A stretch of 52,520 nucleotides of DNA from a virus, in IMG/VR virus record IMGVR_UViG_3300031576_000059, positions 1 through 52,520 of that record; one strand, 5' to 3'. The notes below the pieces were generated by a model. It saw nothing but the letters and a program-made list of their open reading frames with translations. It searched no databases and was not told where the DNA came from. Made by a program: the position numbers and the translations under genes. This document shows, piece after piece, positions 1 through 8,141 of the stretch (position 1 is its first letter; every line of letters begins with the position of its first letter).

Positions 1-127
1 CCCCGCCGATGCGCCCATCGCATCCCGCGATGCCGCGCCAGCATCCCCGCGATCCCCATCGCGCAACCCGCCCACGCGATCCCCGTCCCGCGAGCGCTCG
101 AAACCCCCCAAGGGGTACCCCTCTTTG
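1..127. repeat. 127-bp terminal direct repeat (copy 1), palindrome cluster
   Basis: These bases are identical to 52394-52520, so the two window ends are the same piece of a circular or circularly permuted genome; an exact 127-bp overlap is what k=127 assemblers leave at a closed contig. The segment is GC-rich and full of symmetry: CATCGC-N5-GCGATG (16-32), CGCGAT-CCCC-ATCGCG (48-63), the palindromes CGAGCGCTCG (91-100) and GGGGTACCCC (112-121), and a direct repeat CGCGATCCCC (48-57 and 75-84). No gene is seen. The palindromes could belong to an origin, a packaging site or a terminator cluster; that part is inference. Confidence 0.9.
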
Positions 128-328
128 TATATGAATAAGCACCCCCTCCCATACCACCCCATATATTTCGAGGGCACGAAAGTAAGGCGGAAGTGCTGTG
201 GGGCGGTTCCACTTGTTCCGGTATCAAATCTCCTTTCCTGACGGGATGACGGGTTCTGAATAGTTGTTCCAAAGTATTCCACGTGAGAGATGTATAGTGA
301 AATCTCTGGGAAAAGTATTCAGAACTAT
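128..328. other. non-coding region downstream of the helicase gene, structured
   Basis: Together with 1-127 this is a stretch of about 330 bases without a convincing gene, and it is more AT-rich than the rest. It holds a nested inverted repeat. The outer arms are TGACGGG (247-253) plus CTGAATAGTT (256-265), matched by AACTATTCAG (323-332) plus CCCGTCA (333-339). The inner stem is AGAGAT (286-291) with ATCTCT (302-307). AAAGTATTC is also repeated directly (271-279, 312-320). The right outer arm runs into the 3' end of the helicase gene. There is no T-run, so it is not a classic terminator. Its place beside a P4-type helicase makes an origin one possibility. Confidence 0.5.
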
Positions 329-1768
329 TCAGCCCGTCAGCCGATCAGGCCGAATAGATAGCCCGAGATATTTCTTTCCGTGCTCGCTGTGGGTCCTCTT
401 GAATTTTCTGACCATTCGGTTGCCGAACGATGTCTGGGTAAGGGAGTCTGCGTTGATCCCCTCGGCTTTTGCCTTCCAAGCGATGTAAGTCTTGTAGAGT
501 CTACTGGATAGCTCTGATTTCCCCTCCCCCAGCTCACAACACGATTCGAGGAACTCCGAGAGTGGATCGCTCTCTTCCCGGTACTCCCTGGTTGCGGATG
601 TTACTTCTTCTGGTGGGCACAGTCCCTCGACCTTCCACGCCACCGCGCCAGCCACCATCCAAGCGAGGATCCCAGGAGCCTCGGCGCGGAGCTTCAAGAA
701 CAGATCCCTGTCGGCGCGAGAGCCGAGAAACTCCTGCTCGAACGGCACGAGATGCACGCGCCTCCAGAACCCCTCGGAGTCGTCGCGTACAACAGGGCGA
801 TGATTGAAGGCGAGCCAGAGCTTGAACACGGGGGTGAAGGTGAAGAATTCCTTGAAGTGGAAGCGTGCGGAGATCGTGTCGCCGCCGGTGATCGCTTTCA
901 CGCGAGCCTCGTTGAGGCGAGTGTCCTCTCCTGTCTCGCTCGCGGTGACGAATCGGACGCTCGTGAGAGCCGCGAGATCGTTGGTGGCGCCTTTGCTGTC
1001 GTGAGCTTCGAATGTCGAAAAGGGTGTCGCGGTGGCGAGAGAGCCGAGAATGGAGTGGACAGTTTCGAGGAGCGTCGATTTCCCGTTTGCACCCGTGCCG
1101 TAGCAGGCGAACAAACACTGCTCCGATGTGCTGCCGGTGAGAGAGTACCCAAGGGCGCGTTGCACGAACGAGATGAGCTGTGAGTGTCCGTTGAATATGC
1201 TGTCGATGAACGCGAGCCAACGGGGAGCGGGCGCGAGAGGGTCGAAGGGGATCGGAGAAGCGCGGGAAATGAGATCGGATTGCGCCCCTGAGCGCAAGGA
1301 TCCGTCTCGAAGGTCTACGACCCCGTTCGCCGCGCCGAGGAGAAGAGGATCGCGGTCCCACAACCCGCTCTCGACTCGTATCGCGGGGTCGGTTTCGGAA
1401 AGTTTGAGGAGATCCAGGATGGGTCGAAGGTTCTCGCTGCGCAATGAGAAGGTGACTTCCTTCTGAATCTTCTGCGGGTCGTCGTGTCGGCGCATGGAGC
1501 GCATTCCGCGGAACCTCATAGTGTGCTTCGCAAGCTCCATCGCCTCCGCGGAGGCGCCCGGACGCCACGAATGCTCCCCCCAGACGAGCCAAGTGCCTCG
1601 ATCAGGGTCGAAACGGAGGTGATCGCCGTGTCGTTCGATGAAGAATTCCGAGTTTCCGAGGCCGGAGCAGTTGAAGTCTCTGGAAAAGGAGGAATCTTCG
1701 GGTGGAAGGGGGACTTCGGAGAGCGGTGGAGGGGCGGAGGCGACTGGATCGCGCCGTTTTCGAGGCAT
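329..1768 (-). CDS. P4/D5-type SF3 replicative helicase
   Basis: A 479-residue protein with the C-terminal architecture of phage/plasmid P4-family primase-helicases (D5_N plus SF3 helicase). Seen: Walker A G-T-G-A-N-G-K-S-T at 224-232, a Walker B-type segment ending in ETGED near 278-282, motif C around W-L-A-F-N-H-R-P (318-325), and an arginine-finger-like G-F-W-R-R. The N-terminal 180 residues match the D5_N region, but no Toprim or other primase domain is visible, so it is probably a helicase only. The family unwinds the origin as a hexamer. The start ATG has an AAGGAG site six bases upstream. A clear promoter (1874-1902) and a long hairpin leader precede it. It is far from the polymerase gene and may be transcribed alone. 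Confidence 0.9.
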   Translation of the reverse strand: MPRKRRDPVASAPPPLSEVPLPPEDSSFSRDFNCSGLGNSEFFIERHGDHLRFDPDRGTWLVWGEHSWRPGASAEAMELAKHTMRFRGMRSMRRHDDPQKIQKEVTFSLRSENLRPILDLLKLSETDPAIRVESGLWDRDPLLLGAANGVVDLRDGSLRSGAQSDLISRASPIPFDPLAPAPRWLAFIDSIFNGHSQLISFVQRALGYSLTGSTSEQCLFACYGTGANGKSTLLETVHSILGSLATATPFSTFEAHDSKGATNDLAALTSVRFVTASETGEDTRLNEARVKAITGGDTISARFHFKEFFTFTPVFKLWLAFNHRPVVRDDSEGFWRRVHLVPFEQEFLGSRADRDLFLKLRAEAPGILAWMVAGAVAWKVEGLCPPEEVTSATREYREESDPLSEFLESCCELGEGKSELSSRLYKTYIAWKAKAEGINADSLTQTSFGNRMVRKFKRTHSEHGKKYLGLSIRPDRLTG

Positions 1769-1798
1769 CTGGGTCTCCTTCGGCCAAGGAGAGCGAGA

Positions 1799-1847
1799 CT
1801 GAGGCCGCTGGGCCGATGTGGGAGCAACCCCACAACAGCGGCCTCAG
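1799..1847 (-). promoter_or_regulatory. leader hairpin of the helicase mRNA
   Basis: A perfect 12-bp inverted repeat, CTGAGGCCGCTG (1799-1810) with CAGCGGCCTCAG (1836-1847), encloses a second perfect stem, TGTGGG (1817-1822) with CCCACA (1829-1834). It lies between the promoter at 1874-1902 and the ribosome binding site of the helicase gene, inside a leader of about 100 bases. No T-run follows, so it is more likely a leader structure or protein-binding site than a terminator. Function is inferred from position only. Confidence 0.6.
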
Positions 1848-1873
1848 CCTATGACCCTCACTTCAAGAGGGGA

Positions 1874-1902
1874 AGTCTACAGTACCAGGGCTCCATTGTC
1901 AA
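1874..1902 (-). promoter_or_regulatory. sigma70-like promoter for the helicase gene
   Basis: On the minus strand TTGACA (1902-1897) is followed by 17 bases and TAGACT (1879-1874): a perfect -35 box, the optimal spacer, and four of six -10 bases. It lies in an intergenic region and points at the helicase gene. A start near 1867 would give a leader of about 100 bases containing the hairpin at 1799-1847. Confidence 0.7.
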
Positions 1903-1955
1903 CAAAAATCGAGCGGTGATCAAATTTCAGGGTTCACGGCGTCGAGTGTGCTCCT

Positions 1956-2981
1956 TCATGCCCCCTCCCTCACCACCGCCTCTATCATCTTCTCCACCGC
2001 GGCCTTCGAGATGTCGTACCGCTTCACAATGCGCTCCTGCCGGCTCGTGGTGAGCCCGAGGCTCGCAAGGATGGCCTTCGACGCGGCCACGCTCGCTCCA
2101 GCGGCCTCCACAGCCCTCTGCTGCGCCCAGAACTCCAGCGACTCCACCGCACTCAGGCCCGCGACGAGCAACTTCTCCCTCAGCGCCTGCACGCCCTCGG
2201 CGCTCCCCAGCACCCGCCGCAGCTCCGACTCGAACAGCAGGAACGGCGGCGACTGCACGAGCTGCCGAACAAGCTCCTCCTCCACATCGAGGCTCCGGGC
2301 GATCTGCTCGTCGCTGAGCCCCATCGACCTGGCGTGCGCGGTGGTGATCCACAGCCGATAGGTCTGCGCGTCGCACCTCTCCACGATGCTTGCCACTGAC
2401 GAGCCGAGGCGCTTGAGTGCGTCGCGCATCTCCGTGCGGCTCGACGTCCCTCCTCTGGTCTGCCGAATGACATGCCGGAGTTTATTCGGCACCTTTGGCC
2501 CCGCGCTGAGTTTGCGGCGCTTCCGGTGGTACAGCGCCGACCGCCACACCTTTGTCGTCGGCTCGAAGGTCCACCCACGGTCTAGCAGTCCCGCGGAATC
2601 ACACTCCACGCCGCGCAGGTGCTCGGTGCCGCAGTCCTGGCACGGGCTCCCACCACGACCAATGGGGATCCCATGTGGGCCTCCCTGGGTTTCTCTGCTG
2701 CGAGGGCGGTTCTTGCGGAGTGGAACAGGCGACCCGCTCGACGATAGCCGCACTGGAACGAGTGGAGCCGCGGGTGCGGGAGAGGTCGGTGGCTCGCCCT
2801 CGCTGGCGATCACCGTCTCCGACGAGTTGCCCGCGGCGCTGGGAGAGGGAGAAGCCCCAGCCGCCGCGGGCGTGGTGGAGGAAGGGGCCTGGGAGACCGC
2901 TTCCTCGTGGGAGGAGCAAGCAGATGAACCGTCGGGCTCGTTCACCACGGGAACGGTACAACGACGCAGGGGAGGAGTCAA
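1956..2981 (-). CDS. HTH-containing protein next to the packaging genes (small terminase candidate)
   Basis: A 341-residue protein with no family I can name with certainty. The first 100 residues are low-complexity (Ser, Pro, Ala). Next comes a possible zinc knuckle, C-x2-C with nearby His and Cys (CQDCGTEHLRGVEC). The C-terminal half is helical, with a helix-turn-helix-like stretch M-G-L-S-D-E-Q-I-A-R-S-L-D-V. It is transcribed divergently from HNH-terL. Position beside the large terminase plus a DNA-binding-type fold make a small terminase or packaging regulator plausible, but the opposite strand argues caution. The start used is TTG with GGAG eight bases upstream. GTG at 2948 or 2945 is an alternative, because a promoter-like TTGACT-N17-TACCGT overlaps the 5' end. 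Confidence 0.6.
   Translation of the reverse strand: MTPPLRRCTVPVVNEPDGSSACSSHEEAVSQAPSSTTPAAAGASPSPSAAGNSSETVIASEGEPPTSPAPAAPLVPVRLSSSGSPVPLRKNRPRSRETQGGPHGIPIGRGGSPCQDCGTEHLRGVECDSAGLLDRGWTFEPTTKVWRSALYHRKRRKLSAGPKVPNKLRHVIRQTRGGTSSRTEMRDALKRLGSSVASIVERCDAQTYRLWITTAHARSMGLSDEQIARSLDVEEELVRQLVQSPPFLLFESELRRVLGSAEGVQALREKLLVAGLSAVESLEFWAQQRAVEAAGASVAASKAILASLGLTTSRQERIVKRYDISKAAVEKMIEAVVREGA
2953..2981 (-). promoter_or_regulatory. possible promoter overlapping the start of the 1956-2981 gene
   Basis: Minus-strand TTGACT (2981-2976), a 17-base spacer and TACCGT (2958-2953). If used, transcription would begin near 2946, at a GTG-GTG pair in frame with the gene, giving a leaderless message. The same TTG can also be read as the start codon with its own GGAG, so the two readings compete. 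Confidence 0.3.
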
Positions 2982-3012
2982 GAGGCGTACTCCGTGCTAC
3001 CATTTCAGAGCT

Positions 3013-3402
3013 ATGAACTCCAGGTCTCGTAGGCGCCGTGGTCGAGGTTTCTGGGCTTCCTACAGCCGCCGTCGCTCCTGGGCGATCCTACTGTGGAGAC
3101 ACCTGATTGTCCTCGCCGGGGATCGGTGTCTCTGCTGTGAGATGCAAGGGATCCCTCTGACCATCGATCACGTCGTGCCTCTGGGTCTCGGAGGGCAGGA
3201 CGACATACGCAACATCCAACCTCTCTGTGGCCCCTGCAACGCGGCGAAGAACGACTCCCCCGGTCTCCGTTGCGCCGACTACCGGACTCCCGAGATCCTT
3301 CGCTTCGAACACCTCTCCTGGTCCGAGCAGGTTCGGTGCATCGTTTCCAATGGGCCTGTCCGCTTCTCCAGTGGCCCCGGCTGGGAATGGACCATCGCCT
3401 GA
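3013..3402 (+). CDS. HNH endonuclease beside terminase
   Basis: A 129-residue protein whose N-terminus is very basic (R-rich, residues 1-22). The HNH core with its structural zinc site is clear: C39-x2-C42, D52-H53 in I-D-H-V-V-P-L, N67 in N-I-Q-P-L, C72-x2-C75 followed by N-A-A-K-N. Small HNH nucleases directly next to terL are common in phages with HK97-type packaging, where they assist terminase cutting of concatemers. The frame stays open further upstream, but that part would overlap the divergent gene, and ATG 3013 fits a 129-residue HNH protein. Its stop overlaps the terL start (TGATG), so the two are translationally coupled. It heads the late block. Confidence 0.9.
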   Translation: MNSRSRRRRGRGFWASYSRRRSWAILLWRHLIVLAGDRCLCCEMQGIPLTIDHVVPLGLGGQDDIRNIQPLCGPCNAAKNDSPGLRCADYRTPEILRFEHLSWSEQVRCIVSNGPVRFSSGPGWEWTIA

Positions 3403-5375
3403 TGCCCTACTCCCCCGAGATCCCCGGCCACCCCCTCCTCCCTCTCGACCCCATCGAATCCCGCACTTTCACCCGCGACCTCCTCTTCGCTGGCATATAC
3501 GGTCTCGCCGAGAACACCTCGAAGGTCTGGCTCGCAACCCGCGCCCGAGCCCGCCGAGACCTCCTCTGGGCCTGTCGCAACGTCCTCAACCTCGACCGGC
3601 TCGACGAGGCGCATCACCGGCCCCCGGCGGACTTCATCATGTCCGTGTGCAAATCACCCCACGGCTTCGGGAACCTCCGCGACCCCCGCGGCAACGGCAA
3701 GACCTCCCTCAGCACTCGTGGCGGCACGGTCTGGGTGCTCATCCAAGACCCCATCGAGTGCATCGAACGCGGCTGGCCGATCCGAGGGCGCGAGAGCCGC
3801 ATCGGCATTACCACCCTCAAGATGGACCTCACCTATGACTTCATGCGCGTCGCCCTCGACGACATGAACAACGAACTCCTCCGCTGGGCCTTCCCTGAAC
3901 TCTTCCCCAGCGCCCCCCGCCGCTGGAGTATCAAGGGGATCGAACTCCGTCGCGGCCTCACCGAGGAGCTGGAGAGCCTCCGCGATCACCCCCTGTTCGC
4001 CACATACCCCTCCCAGACCAAATGGCCCGACCCGACGATCTCCCCCCGCGCCCTCGAATCCGGTGTCGCCGGCCCGCACTCCCACGGCGAATTCATCGAC
4101 GACCCTGTGAACACGAAGACTTGGAACTCCGAGACGAACATCGACAACGCGATCCACGGGATCCGGCAGCTCTTCTCCGTCACCCGCCCGGAGCAGGGGT
4201 TTCGCCTCGTCACCGGCAATCACTGGACCGCCGGAGATGTCGCCGACACCATCGACCGCCAGGACGGCAACTGGCGCGTCTTCATGCGCTCGATGACCGC
4301 GTGCACGCTGTGCCGCGACGGTTGGCCCACGGACAGCTCCGGCATCCCCGAGCGCCGCGCCGACAACCGCTGGGTCCATCAGCACGCCGACGCCGACGGC
4401 ACCCCCCTTCCGACCTTCACCTGGCTTATGAAAGAAGCCGACGGCTCCGTCCCTGATGCCGCCGTGATCTACGCCGGCTGCGCCACCAAGCACATCGCCA
4501 TGAGTCAGTACGAGAACTCCCCCTACGACTCCGAGGCGACGACCTGGGATTCCAAAACCCTCCCGCGCTTCCGCTACTTCGACGTGCCCGGCGCCATCAC
4601 CGACCCGCCGAAACTCGGCTGGCGTCTCGCCTACCCCAGCACCACAACCCCCGGCGACCTCACGACCCGCCTCTCGGACCTGCGGATCGGCATCACCTAC
4701 GACCCGGCGCACGGCGCGGACGAGGGAACGTCTCGACACGCGATAGCCGTGTGGGGCTGGCTCCCCGACGACCGCTTCGCGTGGCTCGAATCCTACACTT
4801 GGCCCAGCGCTGACGCCCTCGACGCCCTCGACACCCTCGTCTGGCTCATCCACCGTCTGCACCCGAACAAAGTGGGCATCGAGTCGGTGGGGTATCAGCG
4901 CGTGATCCGCCCGCTCATCTGGCGCGAACTCGAAGCCCGTCGCACCCCCTGCTGCTTCGTTCGCGTCACCGACCCGAAGCGCCTCGGCTGCACCGTCCAC
5001 CGCCTCGACCCGCTCGTTCGCTCCCCCATCGCCGAAGACGACATCATCCCGATCCCCCGCACCCGCGAACAAGGCCGAAAGTCCGCGTACATCCGAGACG
5101 CCCTTGGCCCGCTCATCAACACCCGCGCCATCCTCCTCCCCGCTTCCCCTGCTCCCGGTGCCGCCGAGTCCTCCCACGCCATCGACGTGTTCCCCGTCAC
5201 GATCACCGACCTCATCGACGCCGCCGCGATGATGCCGCACCTGTTCGAGGGTCGCCCGCCGGCCACGCGGGAGGCCAAGATGGAGCGGCGCCGGACGTTG
5301 AAGTTCCGCCAGCTCCGCCATCGCAAGACCGCCGGGGTGACGGGGTACGGGGACTTCGGGCGGCGCCCGCGATGA
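3402..5375 (+). CDS. terL: terminase large subunit
   Basis: A 657-residue packaging motor and nuclease. Seen: an ATPase domain with Walker A-like R-G-N-G-K-T-S at 96-102, Walker B F-I-D-D at 231-234, then a coupling-type G-N-H-W near 272. The C-terminal nuclease has D434 in I-T-Y-D-P-A-H-G, E494 in G-I-E-S-V-G-Y, and a late acidic pair in I-T-D-L-I-D. Known role: hydrolyses ATP to pump DNA through the portal, and cuts the concatemer. The start is ATG at 3402, overlapping the HNH stop; the frame is open upstream, but that part overlaps the HNH gene. The C-terminal tail is basic. Length and motif order are normal for the family. Confidence 0.93.
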   Translation: MPYSPEIPGHPLLPLDPIESRTFTRDLLFAGIYGLAENTSKVWLATRARARRDLLWACRNVLNLDRLDEAHHRPPADFIMSVCKSPHGFGNLRDPRGNGKTSLSTRGGTVWVLIQDPIECIERGWPIRGRESRIGITTLKMDLTYDFMRVALDDMNNELLRWAFPELFPSAPRRWSIKGIELRRGLTEELESLRDHPLFATYPSQTKWPDPTISPRALESGVAGPHSHGEFIDDPVNTKTWNSETNIDNAIHGIRQLFSVTRPEQGFRLVTGNHWTAGDVADTIDRQDGNWRVFMRSMTACTLCRDGWPTDSSGIPERRADNRWVHQHADADGTPLPTFTWLMKEADGSVPDAAVIYAGCATKHIAMSQYENSPYDSEATTWDSKTLPRFRYFDVPGAITDPPKLGWRLAYPSTTTPGDLTTRLSDLRIGITYDPAHGADEGTSRHAIAVWGWLPDDRFAWLESYTWPSADALDALDTLVWLIHRLHPNKVGIESVGYQRVIRPLIWRELEARRTPCCFVRVTDPKRLGCTVHRLDPLVRSPIAEDDIIPIPRTREQGRKSAYIRDALGPLINTRAILLPASPAPGAAESSHAIDVFPVTITDLIDAAAMMPHLFEGRPPATREAKMERRRTLKFRQLRHRKTAGVTGYGDFGRRPR

Positions 5376-5396
5376 CACCCACCACACGAGTTCCCC

Positions 5397-5425
5397 TTGA
5401 CACCTCGCACGCGCAGGAGTAGCGT
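5397..5425 (+). promoter_or_regulatory. candidate late-block internal promoter
   Basis: TTGACA (5397-5402), a 17-base spacer and TAGCGT (5420-5425) in the gap between terL and the next gene. The -35 box and spacing are perfect; the -10 box matches three of six. Its intergenic position and orientation toward the portal-capsid genes support it. Confidence 0.5.
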
Positions 5426-5473
5426 TGCGAGGTGGCTGGACTCGGCCGGGGGGCGCGAAAGGACCACAGACCC

Positions 5474-5623
5474 ATGCCCAAGTCGAAACTCTCCCGCCGC
5501 AAGGCCGCGAAGATGCTCCACGAGGGGAAGGCGCAAGGGCACCCCCTTACGAAGGCGCAGAGGGGGTATTTCGGCGTCGTGGCGTCCGGGAAAGCGCGCA
5601 AGCGAAAACGGCGGCACTCATGA
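5474..5623 (+). CDS. small basic conserved phage protein
   Basis: A 49-residue, strongly basic protein with the pattern K-M-L-H-E-G-K-A-Q-G-H-P-L-T-K-A-Q-R followed by F-G-x-V-A-S-G, which recurs in small proteins beside portal or capsid genes of many phages; its function is not known. The start is ATG 5474, with AAGGA about ten bases upstream; an in-frame GTG at 5432 would add 14 residues without a ribosome binding site. The stop overlaps the next start (ATGA at 5620), indicating coupling. Confidence 0.75.
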   Translation: MPKSKLSRRKAAKMLHEGKAQGHPLTKAQRGYFGVVASGKARKRKRRHS

Positions 5624-5910
5624 GTCTCCTCCGTACCCTCCTCTTCGCTCGCCGCCTCTATCACTTCCTCAAGGAGACCCCAGACATGCTCTCCAAACTC
5701 TTCCCCAGCACGAACGGTCCCGGCGTGTCCAAGAAGATCCTCGTCCTCTTCATCACTGGCACCCTCCTCCCCGTCCTCAACCTCCTCGACACCCCGATGT
5801 GGATCGTCCAGGGCATCGGGCAGCTCGGGGCGATCTACCTCGGCGGGCAATCTCTGGCAGACGCCGCTGGGGCGTATGGGAAATCCAAGAATGGCACTGG
5901 CAGCCACTGA
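5620..5910 (+). CDS. small two-segment membrane protein
   Basis: A 96-residue protein with two hydrophobic stretches, around I-L-V-L-F-I-T-G-T-L-L-P-V-L and W-I-V-Q-G-I-G-Q-L-G-A-I-Y-L-G-G, joined by a short loop. The segment A-I-Y-L-G-G-Q-S-L-A-D-A resembles short membrane proteins found near phage portal genes and sometimes called holins. A second, better-placed holin candidate lies beside the endolysin at 16812, so the role here stays open. ATG 5620 overlaps the stop of the preceding gene. Confidence 0.7.
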   Translation: MSLLRTLLFARRLYHFLKETPDMLSKLFPSTNGPGVSKKILVLFITGTLLPVLNLLDTPMWIVQGIGQLGAIYLGGQSLADAAGAYGKSKNGTGSH

Positions 5911-6103
5911 GTCTCGCGCTCGCACAGTCTCTGCGCCCCCCTTGCAGTTCGTCTGGCGCCGCACCGTGATTCGCCACATCGAAGACCCCCCGAACGTCTA
6001 CGCCCTCTACTCCTGCACCGAATGCGGATGCAGCATCGAGGCCCGCGAGGGTGAGATCCTCGCTTCCCTCGACGCGCACTGCAAGCTCTGTGAGCCTCGC
6101 TGA
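5891..6103 (+). CDS. small zinc-ribbon-like protein
   Basis: A 70-residue protein with a C-terminal Cys pattern: S-C-T-E-C-G-C-S near residue 40 and C-K-L-C near the end, enough for one zinc site. It overlaps the preceding gene by 20 bases in another frame and ends one base before the portal start. No enzyme domain is seen. It is one of many CxxC microproteins in this genome. Confidence 0.65.
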   Translation: MALAATESRARTVSAPPLQFVWRRTVIRHIEDPPNVYALYSCTECGCSIEAREGEILASLDAHCKLCEPR

Positions 6104-6104
6104 C

Positions 6105-8141
6105 ATGGCGCCCCGGAAGAAGGCATCGAGCGCGCTCGCCGTGAGCCCCGCCCCCGAGGCCCCCTACCTCCTCAAGCTCACCCCCGCTCAACTCACCCGC
6201 CTCGAATCCCAGATCACCATCGCCTACGAGCACCACATGCGGGTGCTTCGTCCCTACCACACCAAGATCAAGCTCTGGCGCGACCTCTACGACGGCGGCG
6301 ACGCGGTGCGCCCGACCCCTGAATCCCGTCCCTGGTCCGACGCCTCGGCGATCTTCTTCCCCCTCCCGCGGATGGTCGCCGACACCGCCTCCGCCCGCAT
6401 CACCCAGACCCTCACCCAGCAGCGCGACTTCCTTGCCGTCGAGGCCACGATCCAATCCTCCGACTACTCCCGTCTCTCCGGCGGCGGCGACTTGCTTGAG
6501 GACATCAACGCCTTCCGCCGTGGCGCGAACGAGATCCTCTGGGACGAACGCCAAATCGACATCCGCACCGTCGCCGACCAGCTCGCCTCCGAGTCGAGTC
6601 AGATCGGCACCTGTATCTCTCGCACCGCTCACAGCTTCCGTCGCGCCCCCCGCAAGCTCCAGATCGACGGTCAGGGATCGGTGTTCACCGCGGAGAACCT
6701 CACCCTCTCCGACCGCGTGGAGATCCGCGTGATCCCGATGGAAGCCTGCGTCTGGGACACCACCGCTCGCATCTCGAACGACATCTCCTTCTTCACCTAC
6801 CCCTTCGAACTCAGCTACCCCCTACTCAAGAACGACCCGACCTTCAACGAGGCCACCGTCGCCGACATCCTGATCCACCCTGACAGCACCCCCACCGACT
6901 CCACCTCTGATCGGATGCGCCGTGCCCATCTCGACCCCTCCACAGGTCCGATAGAGGAGGTACAAGACTCCAAGGGCGTCCCGCACCCCGTACCCTTCGG
7001 CTCCCGCTACACCCTCCACGAGGTCTATCTCCGCAACATCGACGTGAACGACGACGGAACACTCGAAGACGTGATCGTCACGTGGCACCGCGCCTCCCAC
7101 AAAATCGCCCGCGTGATCCTCTTCCACTACATCCACAACGAATCCCCCATCGACTTCCTCTGGTATCAGCAGCGCCACAACCACCCCATCGGCCAAGGCG
7201 TCATCGAACCCGGCGAGACCCTCGCCGCTGGCGTCAACACCATCGCCAACCAGACCATCGACGCTCAAACCATCCGCAACACCCCGACGATCATCACCGA
7301 CGAGAACTCCGAGGCGGCGGACGACCTGGAAGCCGACGGCTGGCACCCCGGACAGATCCTCCGCAAGCGCACGGGGCAGGAGATCAAAACCCTCGAATTC
7401 GGCCAGTCCAGCGCCGTGCTCTCCCTCTCGATCTTCGACCGCTTCGTGGACATCTACTTCCGCATCAACCACCTCGGCCCGGCGCAATTCGGCGACGTGC
7501 GCTCAGCCCAGCGCGCCCCCGCGGACCTCGGGCAATCGATCATGCTCGAAGGCTTCGCGCTCCTGGATAAAGTGATCTCCCGCTTCCGCTCCACCCTCAC
7601 CAGCGTCTGCTCGAAGGCGCTCGCAATCACTTGGCAAACGAACCCCGCTGCGTGGGCTCGCGCTGTCGGACCCGAGGATTTCGCCAAGATCAAGCGCCTC
7701 ATCGGTACCCTTGGCTGGAACGGTCTCTCGCTCGACCTCAACATCTCCTCCGCCGCGCACTCCCGCGAACTCGACCGCCAGAACACCGGCGCGGCCTTCC
7801 AGTCTCTCGGTCAGTACCAGCGTGCGATCCTGGAGGTCATCGGCCTCGCGTTCGGCACCGTGGACCCCAAAACCGGCGAACCGCTCCCCCAGAACCAGCT
7901 CCTCCAATCCACCGCCGCGAAGTTCATCCGATCTACTCAGATCGCCATGCGGCAATTCTTGGACAAGTTCCCGAACATCACCGACCCCGAGGAACTCACC
8001 CCCGACGTGGCGAGCGACGTGGAGGCCGCGGCAGCCGCAGTGACCAGCGGCGGCTCTCCCATTGCCGGTCAAGCCGTGTCTCCGCTTGCGCCGGTGTTCG
8101 CTGGTCCGGGCGCCGGGGCGATTCGGCAGGGAGCCATGTGA
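6105..8141 (+). CDS. portal protein
   Basis: A 678-residue portal, the dodecameric ring at the capsid vertex through which DNA enters and leaves. Support: size, position after terL and before scaffold and capsid, and sequence features of large podovirus-type portals: an N-terminal S-D-A-S-A-I-F-F-P-L segment, a central W-Y-Q-Q-R-H-N-H-P region (the wing/stem transition in this group), and long helices in the C-terminal third ending in a disordered Ala/Gly/Pro tail. The start is ATG 6105, just after the preceding stop. The stop overlaps the next ATG (TGATG). Confidence 0.85.
   Translation: MAPRKKASSALAVSPAPEAPYLLKLTPAQLTRLESQITIAYEHHMRVLRPYHTKIKLWRDLYDGGDAVRPTPESRPWSDASAIFFPLPRMVADTASARITQTLTQQRDFLAVEATIQSSDYSRLSGGGDLLEDINAFRRGANEILWDERQIDIRTVADQLASESSQIGTCISRTAHSFRRAPRKLQIDGQGSVFTAENLTLSDRVEIRVIPMEACVWDTTARISNDISFFTYPFELSYPLLKNDPTFNEATVADILIHPDSTPTDSTSDRMRRAHLDPSTGPIEEVQDSKGVPHPVPFGSRYTLHEVYLRNIDVNDDGTLEDVIVTWHRASHKIARVILFHYIHNESPIDFLWYQQRHNHPIGQGVIEPGETLAAGVNTIANQTIDAQTIRNTPTIITDENSEAADDLEADGWHPGQILRKRTGQEIKTLEFGQSSAVLSLSIFDRFVDIYFRINHLGPAQFGDVRSAQRAPADLGQSIMLEGFALLDKVISRFRSTLTSVCSKALAITWQTNPAAWARAVGPEDFAKIKRLIGTLGWNGLSLDLNISSAAHSRELDRQNTGAAFQSLGQYQRAILEVIGLAFGTVDPKTGEPLPQNQLLQSTAAKFIRSTQIAMRQFLDKFPNITDPEELTPDVASDVEAAAAAVTSGGSPIAGQAVSPLAPVFAGPGAGAIRQGAM

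Noticed and set aside
1-127. CRISPR array or tandem iterons at the junction
   Set aside because: The repeats are short palindromes and one 10-bp direct repeat, not equally spaced identical repeats with spacers.
128-328. Group I intron or tRNA-like element in the left non-coding region
   Set aside because: The nested inverted repeat has no cloverleaf, no CCA end and no recognisable intron core.
264-488. Small plus-strand open frame near the left end
   Set aside because: Antisense to the helicase 3' end and to the structured non-coding region; no ribosome binding site and no family.
3654-5387. Very long minus-strand open frame opposite terL (577 codons)
   Set aside because: Shadow of a GC-rich gene: its composition (Gly/Val/Glu/Arg) mirrors terL codons, it has no motif, and terL on the other strand is certain.
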